Shown here: piece after piece, positions 7,961 to 14,679 of the stretch
Layout: every line of letters begins with the position of its first letter
Numbering within the stretch: the first letter of the stretch is position 1
From: SFHK01 sp963618055
GTDB taxonomy: Bacteria; Bacillota; Clostridia; Christensenellales; Aristaeellaceae
DNA length: 20,569 nucleotides
Reading direction: 5' to 3'
Assembly (NCBI GenBank): GCA_963618055.1
Contig: CAVERI010000050.1
Span: forward strand, 1 to 20,569
Program-made: the position numbers and the translations under genes
Notes under the pieces: generated by a model
What the model saw: the letters and a program-made list of their open reading frames with translations, nothing else
The model's database searches: none
What the model was told of the DNA's origin: nothing

Positions 7961-8661
7961 TGGATAACGAGCAAAAGGCCATTCATCTTGAGGTGCTGTC
8001 CGCCCTCAACGGGCGCATTCGCTTTCAGCTCGAGCGCCCGGTCGCCTCGGCCGCGCCCTTCCGGCGGATTCCCGGCATGCGCGACTGCCGCTATAACCCG
8101 CGCATTCGCACCCTGCTGTGCGAATACGACCCCGAAATTCTCTCCGAGGAGCAGCTGATCGTGCGGCTGGGCGCGGCCTACGCGGCGCAGACGAACGCCC
8201 GGCTGCTGCACGTCAAGCGCTCCGAGGAGGAGGGCTTTTCCATGGCGCCCAGCGGCTATCTGGCGCTTTTGTGCATCGGGCTGGACGGCGCGCTCTCCCT
8301 CGCCGCCTCGCCGCTGACCGCGTTCACCCGCTGGCTTTCCACGGGCGCGACGCTGGCGGCCGTGGTCGAGCACGGCTATCAGGAGCTGTCCGTGCGCGGC
8401 AGCTTTGACCCGGAGGTCATGTCCGTCGTTTACCTCATCAATTCCGTCGGCAAGCCCGGCGCCGTGCGCGCCAGTCTGCTGGCGTGGATTATCACCTTTG
8501 GCCGCCATCTGGTTCCCCGCGCTCCGCGCGAGCAGCCCTATCTGGTCAAGCGCGCAGGCAAAACGCTGACGCTCACGCCCGTTTCCGGCGCGAAGAGCGA
8601 GCTGGCGTTTGCGGGCAGCATGTTCAGAAAGGGCATGGAAATGATGGCGCGAAAGGCGTAA
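7960..8661 (+). CDS. HMA-like membrane protein 3 (233 aa)
   Basis: Starts at ATG 7960 in a TAATG overlap with the ATPase stop. Residues about 8-75 repeat the HMA-like pattern of the operon: LNGRIRFQLE in place of LPGRLRL, then YNPRIRTLLCEYDPE. The remaining sequence has two hydrophobic segments (about 100-135 and 150-185) and a basic C-terminus, indicating an integral membrane protein. No CxxC. I do not recognise a named family beyond the HMA-like part. Its place after the ATPase suggests it works with the pump, for instance as a membrane-bound partner of the ATPase N-terminal domain; this is inferred from context only. Confidence 0.82.
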
Positions 8662-8696
8662 CGGCTTTCGCAGCAAGAAAAAGGAGGAAGAATGCT

Positions 8697-8963
8697 ATGT
8701 TCGGCAACAACCCGTTGGTAAAGGGAATCCTGATCGGCGTCGGCGCCAGTGTCGTCGGCTTCTGCGTGTACAAGCACAACGAAGAGAAGGTGGACAGCTT
8801 CCTTCGCCGCCACGGCGTGAAGGTCAAGTCCCCCGCCGCCGGTTTCGAAACCATGTCCGTGGAGGATCTGATGCGCACCAAGGAGACCATCGAAGACCTG
8901 ATCGCCGAGAAGGAGCTGCAGGATCAGAGCGTCACGGTGGAGGCAGCCTCCGAGGAGGCGTAA
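8697..8963 (+). CDS. Small single-helix membrane protein of the metal operon (88 aa)
   Basis: ATG 8697 has AAGGAGG (8681-8687) nine bases upstream, the strongest ribosome site in the operon. Residues 8-25 form one membrane helix (GILIGVGASVVGFCVY), followed by a basic segment and an acidic C-terminal helix with several Glu. It lies 35 bp after the previous gene and just before a strong terminator, so it is the last gene of the operon. Small one-helix proteins next to metal ATPases are often grouped as DUF5132-like or chaperone-like subunits; I cannot assign one with confidence. A strong ribosome site for a small membrane protein suggests it is made in excess over the ATPase. Confidence 0.8.
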   Translation: MFGNNPLVKGILIGVGASVVGFCVYKHNEEKVDSFLRRHGVKVKSPAAGFETMSVEDLMRTKETIEDLIAEKELQDQSVTVEAASEEA

Positions 8964-9004
8964 TCCCGCCCCAAAAGAAGCGAATCCCGCCCCCCAAAGA
9001 AGCG
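8962..9004 (+). repeat. Imperfect tandem repeat of 21-22 bp
   Basis: Two copies of AATCCCGCCCC-AAAGAAGCG (8962-8982 and 8983-9004) stand head to tail between the operon end and its terminator. Probably a local slippage duplication. Confidence 0.6.
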
Positions 9005-9040
9005 CCTGCCGCGGAGGTCATCCTTCCGCGGCAGGCGCTT
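9000..9040 (+). terminator. Strong hairpin between convergent genes
   Basis: A perfect 16-bp stem: AAGCGCCTGCCGCGGA (9000-9015) and its complement (9025-9040), with a nine-base loop. T-runs are short on either side, but it is the only stop signal between the + strand metal operon and the - strand LRR gene ending at 9082, so it probably serves both. Confidence 0.75.
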
Positions 9041-9081
9041 ATCCATGTTATCAGAAAGCACAAACGTGCGGCGCCGAGCGC

Positions 9082-10314
9082 TCACGAGTCAATATAGTGC
9101 ATTCCCAGAATGTCCCGCATTTCGTAATAGCACGCGCCCTCGCGCCAGCCGCCGGCGACGGAATTTTCCGTTTCAAACTCAATCCGCGTATTCGGCAGCG
9201 CCTGCGGGAGAATTTCCGTCGGCCGGCATTCCGCGGGCAGGCGGCGCGTGGCGCTGTCCTGCTTCCACCACAGGCGCTTCAGCCATGTCATGCGGCTGAT
9301 GGGCGTTGCGTCGGCGGCGACGTGGGACAGGTTCAAATCCTTGAGCGCCGTGCAGCTTTCCAGCGGCGAAAGATCCTCAAGCTTCAGGTAAAACAGCTCT
9401 AAAAACACCAGCTTCGTGTGGTTCGCCAGCGGCGAAATGTCGGTGATTCGGCTGTCGGCCAGCACCAGATATTGCAGGTTCGGCATGCTCGCCGCCCAGT
9501 CGCAGCTTTTAACCTTCATGTGACCCACGTCGACGCAGATCATATCCCGGCAATATTTGAAATCCACAAGATCCTTATCGTTGACGTCCTTGTTGAATTT
9601 CTCCGGCATGAACCACGTTGCGTCCGTGCGCACGGGGATGCCGCCCAGATTCACCGTCCACACCACGCGCACGTCCTCCAGCTGCCTGTCCAGCTCGTCC
9701 AGCGCCTCACTGCTCTGCCCGCAGTTGCTCAGAATCAGCTTTTTCAGGCTTGGAAAATGGGGCAGAAACTCGTCCAGCCGGGAAAGCTCCGGAATCTTAC
9801 AGCCCGACAGATCGACCTCCTCGGCATCGTTCGGAACGGTCTTTCCGAAGAGGGTCACGTCGTAGCTGCACTGAACGCCCTGATACTCAAAGACAAACGC
9901 CTCCAGACCTTCCCACGGCACGCTGGCGCCGTTCAGCTTCAGCGTTTTTAGCTGGGGCAGATAGTCTCCGATCGCGCGCAGATCCTCCTCCGTAACCTCG
10001 CGCCCCGAAAGATCCAGCTCCCGGATATCCCACTCGAAGGCCTCGCCGCAAATATCGACCGTCCAAGCCAGCTCCAGCGACGGATACCGCTCCTGAATCG
10101 CGTTCAGCGCCTCGGGCGCGGGCAGCGAGCCGGTCAGACGCACCCGCGTCAGCTCCGGACGCTCGGCAATCGCCGCCTCAAGCGCCTCGCCGGACGCGTT
10201 CTCCAGCGAAAGCGCCTCCGCCCGCGCGCGCCCGCCCAAGCCGATTCCGGCGGCCAGCGCAAGGAAAAGCATCGCCGCCGCAATTCCGGCCTTGATTCCT
10301 CTGGCTATGTTCAT
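9082..10314 (-). CDS. Secreted leucine-rich-repeat-like protein (410 aa)
   Basis: The first ~33 residues form a Sec signal peptide: basic start (MNIARGIKAG), hydrophobic core (IAAAMLFLALAAGIGL), and an ARAEA cleavage region. The mature part contains irregular LRR units such as IRELDLSGREVTEEDLRAIG, LKTLKLNGASV, AEEVDLSGCKIPELSRL, LKKLILSNCG, LQYLVLADSRITDISPLA, LVFLELFYLKLEDLSPLE and ALKDLNLSHV, so a curved repeat domain is likely. This is a protein-binding or surface-exposed role by family analogy; no enzyme motif is present. The ATG at 10314 has GGGGGA directly upstream, a weak or poorly spaced ribosome site. Promoter at 10354-10382. Divergent from the secreted DUF6273 protein. No anchoring motif is visible. 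Confidence 0.9.
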   Translation of the reverse strand: MNIARGIKAGIAAAMLFLALAAGIGLGGRARAEALSLENASGEALEAAIAERPELTRVRLTGSLPAPEALNAIQERYPSLELAWTVDICGEAFEWDIRELDLSGREVTEEDLRAIGDYLPQLKTLKLNGASVPWEGLEAFVFEYQGVQCSYDVTLFGKTVPNDAEEVDLSGCKIPELSRLDEFLPHFPSLKKLILSNCGQSSEALDELDRQLEDVRVVWTVNLGGIPVRTDATWFMPEKFNKDVNDKDLVDFKYCRDMICVDVGHMKVKSCDWAASMPNLQYLVLADSRITDISPLANHTKLVFLELFYLKLEDLSPLESCTALKDLNLSHVAADATPISRMTWLKRLWWKQDSATRRLPAECRPTEILPQALPNTRIEFETENSVAGGWREGACYYEMRDILGMHYIDS

Positions 10315-10353
10315 TCCCCCGACCCCGTTTCCTTTTACAGATTTCCATGAATA

Positions 10354-10382
10354 ATTGTATCACATTTTTCATCGTTCGTCAA
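10354..10382 (-). promoter_or_regulatory. Promoter of the LRR gene
   Basis: Minus strand TTGACG (10382-10377), 17-nt spacer, TACAAT (10359-10354). About 40 bp ahead of the start codon. It lies 44 bp from the divergent promoter at 10427-10456, without overlap. Confidence 0.7.
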
Positions 10383-10426
10383 TCGGAATCAAACACACGA
10401 AGCGGCATTCAAAGCCATCCCGCAGA

Positions 10427-10456
10427 TTGACAAAATGTAAATCGAAGGCGTATAAT
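10427..10456 (+). promoter_or_regulatory. Promoter of the DUF6273 gene
   Basis: TTGACA (10427-10432), 18-nt spacer, TATAAT (10451-10456), consensus hexamers. Confidence 0.75.
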
Positions 10457-10486
10457 AAATAGAGACAGAAGAGCGGAGGGGTTTTC

Positions 10487-11200
10487 ATGCGGGTTAAAAA
10501 ACGGTTTGCGCGGCTGCTGATACTGGTTCTGACGGTTTGCGCCTTCTGCGCGGGCGCGGCGGAGGAGATCGATCTGGGAACGGCTTCCGGCGCGGACTTC
10601 CGGGTGGGCGAATACATCCGCTTCGGCGCGTATCCGCAGACGGCGGACGGCGCCGACCGCACGCCCATCGAATGGCTGGTTCTGGAAAACGACGGGGAAT
10701 CGGCGCTTCTGATCAGCCGCCGCGCGCTGGATCGGCAGCCGTATCACAATACCTACGCAAATACCACATGGGATGGATGCTCGCTTCGCGCGTGGCTGAA
10801 CGGCGAGTTTTATGAGCAGGCCTTCGGCGCGGACGAGAGGGAGCGCATCCTCCAGACCAGCGTCAGCGCCGACAGGAACCCGAGCTACAGCTCGAATCCC
10901 GGCAGGGAAACGACGGATTGCGTGTTTATTCTAAGCGTCAGCGAAGCGAATCGGTATTTCGCAAACGACGCCGCGAGAGCGTGCGCGCCCACCGACTACG
11001 CGCTTCAGAGGGGCGCGCTTACCAGCGACGTGAATCAGGCGGACGGCCGCATGTCCTGCTGGTTCTGGCTTCGCACGCCCGGCCACCGCGCCAACTACGC
11101 GGCGCTTGTCGGCAGCGCCGGCATTCCCAACGCGGGCGGCTGCCGCGTCAACGGCGATTTCGTCGCCGTCCGCCCCTGCGTGCGCGTGCGGCTTCCCTGA
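10487..11200 (+). CDS. Secreted DUF6273 domain protein (237 aa)
   Basis: ATG 10487 follows GGAGGGG (10475-10481), and a consensus promoter is 30 bp further up. Residues 1-25 are a signal peptide (MRVKKRFARLLILVLTVCAFCAGA). Residues about 38-235 match the DUF6273 pattern: FRVGEYIRFGAYPQT near the start, PIEWLVLENDGESALLISRRALD, then SLRAWLNGEFYEQAF, VFILSVSEANRYF and CWFWLRTPG near the end. DUF6273 domains are common on secreted or surface proteins of gut Clostridia and have no assigned activity. The protein is free, without LPxTG, SLH or a lipobox that I can see. A terminator follows at 11211-11252. Confidence 0.9.
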   Translation: MRVKKRFARLLILVLTVCAFCAGAAEEIDLGTASGADFRVGEYIRFGAYPQTADGADRTPIEWLVLENDGESALLISRRALDRQPYHNTYANTTWDGCSLRAWLNGEFYEQAFGADERERILQTSVSADRNPSYSSNPGRETTDCVFILSVSEANRYFANDAARACAPTDYALQRGALTSDVNQADGRMSCWFWLRTPGHRANYAALVGSAGIPNAGGCRVNGDFVAVRPCVRVRLP

Positions 11201-11210
11201 AGCCCTATAT

Positions 11211-11252
11211 GCCCGCCGCGGAATGCTTTCCCTCCGCGGCGGGCGCTTTTTT
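11211..11252 (+). terminator. Rho-independent terminator of the DUF6273 gene
   Basis: GCCCGCCGCGGA (11211-11222) pairs fully with TCCGCGGCGGGC (11233-11244), followed by GC and six T (11247-11252). It ends three bases before the stop codon of the convergent flavin reductase gene. Confidence 0.85.
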
Positions 11253-11255
11253 CGT

Positions 11256-11813
11256 TTACTTCAGCTTCCGTCCGTCGGAGAACGCGTTGCCGACCTTTTC
11301 ACCCAGCACGTGGTAGGTATGGTTCGCGCCGTCGAACACAATGGGGCGCAGCTTGGCAGGGTCGATTTTGCCGTCGGTCAGGATGGACTCGTCGGCGCAC
11401 ACGTTGACGACCTCGCCCACCATGCGGCCGGTATCCGCGTCGTAGCTGGTCAGCCGGCATTCCAGCGCCATGGGCAGCTCGGCGATCAGCGGCGCGTCCA
11501 CGAACTCACTCTTCTCGATGTGGAAGCCCGCCTTCTCCAGCTTTTTCGGCTCCTTCTCGCCGGAGACAAGCCCCACGTAGTCGCACGCGGCCACGGTGTC
11601 CGCCGTGCCCATGCTTACGGTAAACGCGCCGCGCGCCAGCACGTTGCGGGTGGTGCGGTGGCTCGCGCTGATGCACATGGAAATTTCGTTGGAATCGCTG
11701 ATGCCGCCCCACGCGGCGTTCATCGCGTCGGCGGTGCCGTCCTCGTTGTAGGTGGCCAGAATAAACACCGGCTGGGGATACAGAATGGGCTTCGCGCCAA
11801 AGCTCTTGCGCAT
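11256..11813 (-). CDS. Flavin reductase-like (flavoredoxin-type) FMN-binding protein (185 aa)
   Basis: Belongs to the flavin reductase-like split-barrel family: the N-terminal PQPVFILATYNEDGTADAMNAAWGG and ISMCISASHRTTRNVLARGAFTVSM segments are typical of FMN-binding flavoredoxins that handle flavin electrons in anaerobes. No substrate can be assigned. The start is placed at ATG 11813 (MRKSFG), because AGGAGG (minus strand, 11826-11821) is seven bases upstream; the longer frame to 11834 puts its start in front of that site. The gene has its own promoter whose -35 lies inside the end of the preceding NUDIX gene. Length fits the family (about 180-200 aa). Confidence 0.9.
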   Translation of the reverse strand: MRKSFGAKPILYPQPVFILATYNEDGTADAMNAAWGGISDSNEISMCISASHRTTRNVLARGAFTVSMGTADTVAACDYVGLVSGEKEPKKLEKAGFHIEKSEFVDAPLIAELPMALECRLTSYDADTGRMVGEVVNVCADESILTDGKIDPAKLRPIVFDGANHTYHVLGEKVGNAFSDGRKLK

Positions 11814-11845
11814 AAGAAAACCTCCTGTTTTCATTTGATAATTTC

Positions 11846-11873
11846 ATTATAATGGAAAACCGGGCGCTGTCAA
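11846..11873 (-). promoter_or_regulatory. Promoter of the flavin reductase gene
   Basis: Minus strand TTGACA (11873-11868), 16-nt spacer, TATAAT (11851-11846). It overlaps the last codons of the NUDIX fusion gene. Confidence 0.7.
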
Positions 11874-12902
11874 GCTACGGATTTCCGGAAATCCGTTCTC
11901 AACCTGCCCGCATACCGCGTCGTACAGCGCGGGGAGAATTTGCGGGAAGCGCATGGTTGGGGGAATCGTGTCCATTTCGCGGATTTCGGCCATTTCGAAG
12001 GGCGGGAGGGGGCTGAAGGTCTGGACGTCTGCGAGGTAAAGGCGGCCGTTCGCCCAACCGTATGCGCTGCGGACGGCGTAGTCGAACAGCGGGCGCAGGG
12101 TGAAATCGACCGCGCCGGTTTCCTCAAACAGCTCGCGGCGGGCGGCGTCCATGGGCGTTTCGCCGTTCTCGATATGCCCGCCGGCGGTTTCCCAGCCCGC
12201 GCGCGTTTTCGCGCGGCAATAGACCCAGCGGCCGTTGTGACGGGCGAAGATGACCACGAACTTATACGCGCCCAGCGCGCCCGTGGGCGCGATTTCCACG
12301 CGGCATTCGTCCGACGGCGGGAGGGGACGCAGCGGGTCGAGAAGCTCCGCGCCCGCGAGCCCGGCTTCGTCGAACGTCATGCGATAGAAAAACGGCGCGC
12401 GCGGCACGAGCGACAGAAAATCGTCGAACGAAAACGCCGGTTCGAAGGCGCGCATCACCGCGGCGATGGCGACGCCGTGGGACGCGGCGGCGGCGTGTCC
12501 TCCGGCGCAGGCAAGGCGCACCCGCGTGAGCGCGCGCCGCATGCGGCCTGTAAGCCCCTCGAAGCTCTCGCCGCCGCCCCGGCAAAAGGCCGGATGCGCC
12601 CAGCATTCCCGCGCGTGGTCGAAAAACGGCCTGTCCTTCGGAAGCGCGCCCGCGCGCCATTCGCGCAGGTCGGGATCGACCGTCAGCGAAAGCCCCAGCG
12701 CCTCCGCCGCAGGCGCAAGCGTGTCGCGCGCGCGAGCATAGTCGGACGAATACAGCGCCGTTACTCCATCCCTTCGTAAAGTCTCTGCCAGCCTGCGCGC
12801 GTCCGCCCGCCCCTCCTCCGTCAGCGGGCGCGCCGCCGGGTCGAGCGCCGCCGCGTCGGCCTGCGCGTGGCGAACGAGCGTTATCGTTGTAATTCGGTTC
12901 AT
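11847..12902 (-). CDS. Histidine phosphatase-NUDIX hydrolase fusion (351 aa)
   Basis: Two enzyme domains in one chain. Residues 1-190 are a histidine phosphatase (phosphoglycerate mutase-like): the catalytic LVRHAQ (R11-H12), arginine-rich YSSDYARARDT (51-61), conserved E81, and second histidine in SHG (H142). Residues about 200-351 are a NUDIX domain with the full box G242-x5-E248-x7-R256-E257-L-F-E-E-T-G263-A, which binds Mg and cleaves X-linked nucleoside diphosphates. Mycobacterial MutT1 joins the same two domains in the opposite order and clears 8-oxo-dGTP; this protein could do a related nucleotide-cleaning job, by inference. AAGGAG (minus strand, 12915-12910) lies seven bases before ATG 12902. 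The substrate is unknown. Confidence 0.9.
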   Translation of the reverse strand: MNRITTITLVRHAQADAAALDPAARPLTEEGRADARRLAETLRRDGVTALYSSDYARARDTLAPAAEALGLSLTVDPDLREWRAGALPKDRPFFDHARECWAHPAFCRGGGESFEGLTGRMRRALTRVRLACAGGHAAAASHGVAIAAVMRAFEPAFSFDDFLSLVPRAPFFYRMTFDEAGLAGAELLDPLRPLPPSDECRVEIAPTGALGAYKFVVIFARHNGRWVYCRAKTRAGWETAGGHIENGETPMDAARRELFEETGAVDFTLRPLFDYAVRSAYGWANGRLYLADVQTFSPLPPFEMAEIREMDTIPPTMRFPQILPALYDAVCGQVENGFPEIRSLTAPGFPL

Positions 12903-13205
12903 GAGGAAACTCCTTTGTCTCTTGCCCGGCGTTCAATACGCGCGTTTCCATCAAAAGACGTGCCTGTCTCGTCGTCAGCATCTGCGTTCGCGCGGTTTCG
13001 TCGGAACCCGATTTTGAATATGGAAGGATTCGCCGTTCGTGAAGAAAACTCCTTTAAGTTTCGAAAAGCCGTCACAATTTCCCGCGCCGCGGTAACACCC
13101 ATTTCAAGTTGCCGCGATATAATATCGATTGGCGGATATTCTCATTCGCGCCCCTGCGTAATCCGGCCGCCGGTCGGGCATGCTTGCGTAGAAGGGGGCG
13201 AGCGC
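12903..13205. other. 303-bp intergenic region between divergent genes
   Basis: Holds the ribosome site of the NUDIX fusion gene on the left and, for the right-hand gene, a TATAAT at 13118-13123 without a convincing -35. No small gene with a credible ribosome site was seen. The open frame running in from 12867 across this stretch has no good start and is considered non-coding until 13206. A 13-bp palindrome covers the -10 (13115-13127). Confidence 0.6.
13115..13127 (+). promoter_or_regulatory. Palindrome over a possible -10 element
   Basis: CGATAT-A-ATATCG is a perfect inverted repeat containing TATAAT (13118-13123). With no clear -35, the promoter may need an activator, or the palindrome may be a repressor site. 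Confidence 0.35.
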
Positions 13206-13793
13206 ATGCGGGAACGCGCAATTTTCACCATACCCAATCTGCTGTCTGCGTTCAGGCTGCTGCTGGCGGGGCTGATCGCGGGAATGTACCGCGCGGGAGA
13301 CGTGTCCGGCGCGGCGTGCGCGTTTCTTCTGTCGGTGGCGACCGACGGCGCGGACGGGTATATCGCCCGGAAATACCGCATGATTTCCGACCTTGGCAAG
13401 GTGCTCGACCCCGTGGCCGACAAGCTGACGCAGGCCGTCACGCTCTGGCTGCTGGCCGACCGCTGCGCGGGGTTTCGTTCGCTCGCGGCGCTGCTTCTGG
13501 CGAAGGAAGCGTATATGGCGGCGTGGGGCGTTTTCATGGTGCGGCGGCTCGGCCGGCCGCTGAGCGCGCGCTGGTACGGCAAGGCCGCCGCGGCGGTTCT
13601 GTTTGCCGCCGCGGGCATTCATTTTCTCTGGCAGCCGGGCGCGGCGCTTTCCGCCGCCCTGATCGCCGCGGCGCAGGCCGGGATAGCCGGCTCGGCTGCG
13701 CTGTATACGGCTCGATACGTTCGAATCCTCGCCCGGGGCGCCGGGCTTTACAAATGCCTTCCGGCGGACGCAGGGAAAGGAAGATCATCGTGA
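13206..13793 (+). CDS. CDP-alcohol phosphatidyltransferase (195 aa)
   Basis: Transfers a phosphatidyl group from CDP-diacylglycerol to an alcohol in membrane lipid synthesis. The family signature D-x2-DG-x2-AR-x8-G-x3-D-x3-D is complete: D47, D50-G51, A54-R55, G64, D68, D72. Several hydrophobic segments follow, as expected for this integral membrane enzyme. Length is typical of PgsA-like enzymes; the acceptor (glycerol phosphate, phosphatidylglycerol, inositol phosphate) cannot be told from this. Start ATG 13206 follows AAGGGGGCGAG. Its TGA overlaps the GTG start of the next gene (GTGA), so the two are translationally coupled. The chain ends in a basic-polar tail. Confidence 0.92.
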   Translation: MRERAIFTIPNLLSAFRLLLAGLIAGMYRAGDVSGAACAFLLSVATDGADGYIARKYRMISDLGKVLDPVADKLTQAVTLWLLADRCAGFRSLAALLLAKEAYMAAWGVFMVRRLGRPLSARWYGKAAAAVLFAAAGIHFLWQPGAALSAALIAAAQAGIAGSAALYTARYVRILARGAGLYKCLPADAGKGRSS

Positions 13794-14545
13794 AAGCCAC
13801 TCGCCTACAGACGAAAGCCCTTACGAACCCCGACAAAGCCGAGCTTATCCTCTACGCAGCCTTTACGGCGCTGAACATCTTCTCGCTCATTCGCTCCATC
13901 GTTCTGCGCAACACGCTGTATATTCTGTCCAGCTTCGCGGGCATGTTCCTCATTTACATGCCGCGGCTCGCGGAGCGCGTGATGAAAATTACCATCTCGC
14001 TCGACCTGAAATGCGCCTACATGGCGCTGTCCGTCGGCGGGCCGGTGCTGGGCAACGTGTTCAAGTTCTATCACATCGTGCCCTTCTGGGACAAATACAT
14101 GCACGGCCTGAGCGGCTACGCCTTCGCCGCGCTGGGCTATTGCCTGCCCGACCTGATCGAAAAAAAGGAGGGCGGCCATTCGTGGCAGATGAAGGTTGCT
14201 TTCGCGTTCTGCTTCTCGCTGACGATCGCGGTGCTGTGGGAGTTCTTCGAGTACTTCCTCGACCTGCTGTTCCACATGGACATGCAGAACGACACCGTCA
14301 TCACCGACATTTCTTCCTATCTGCTCGGCGAGCACACCGGCGAAATCGGCACAATTTCGGACATTACCTCCGTGGTGATCAACGGCGAGCCGCTGCCGAT
14401 GAACGGCTATATCGACATCGGCCTGATCGACACCATGGACGACATGATCACCTGCTCCTTCGGCACGCTGATCTACTGCCTTGTGGTGAAGTTCAAGCCC
14501 GAGCGCCGCAGGTTCTCCGGCATCTGGCCGAAGACCGCCGCCTGA
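13790..14545 (+). CDS. DUF2238-like (YjdF-type) integral membrane protein (251 aa)
   Basis: Start: GTG 13790 with GGAAAGGAAG upstream, overlapping the previous stop by three bases (GTGA). At least five hydrophobic segments are visible (about residues 18-35, 42-58, 77-95, 107-120, 135-155) and one near the C-terminus. A polar motif FYHIVPFWDKYMHGLSG (H95, D101, H105) and WEFFEYF lie at membrane borders, as in the DUF2238/YjdF family, where His and Asp/Glu could coordinate a metal; function is unknown. Coupling to a phospholipid-synthesis enzyme suggests a role in membrane lipid or envelope chemistry, by context. A tandem terminator follows. Confidence 0.8.
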   Translation: MKATRLQTKALTNPDKAELILYAAFTALNIFSLIRSIVLRNTLYILSSFAGMFLIYMPRLAERVMKITISLDLKCAYMALSVGGPVLGNVFKFYHIVPFWDKYMHGLSGYAFAALGYCLPDLIEKKEGGHSWQMKVAFAFCFSLTIAVLWEFFEYFLDLLFHMDMQNDTVITDISSYLLGEHTGEIGTISDITSVVINGEPLPMNGYIDIGLIDTMDDMITCSFGTLIYCLVVKFKPERRRFSGIWPKTAA

Positions 14546-14573
14546 TTCCTGCAAAGGAAACCACATTATCTCA

Positions 14574-14611
14574 AAGGGGCTGTCTCATCCGATTGCGTGA
14601 GACAGCCCCTT
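14574..14611. terminator. Hairpin, bidirectional terminator candidate
   Basis: AAGGGGCTGTCTCA (14574-14587) pairs perfectly over 14 bp with 14598-14611. T-tracts beyond are short on both strands (TTTGAG on the minus side). It lies between convergent genes. Confidence 0.65.
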
Positions 14612-14625
14612 GTCTAATGAAATAG

Positions 14626-14661
14626 CGGATGCCCTCCGCGGTTGGAGAGCATCCGTTTTTT
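14626..14661 (+). terminator. Rho-independent terminator of the 13206-14545 operon
   Basis: CGGATGCCCTCC (14626-14637) pairs with GGAGAGCATCCG (14644-14655) with one mismatch, followed by six T (14656-14661). Confidence 0.8.
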
Positions 14662-14679
14662 ATGGGAATTTAGTTGGGA

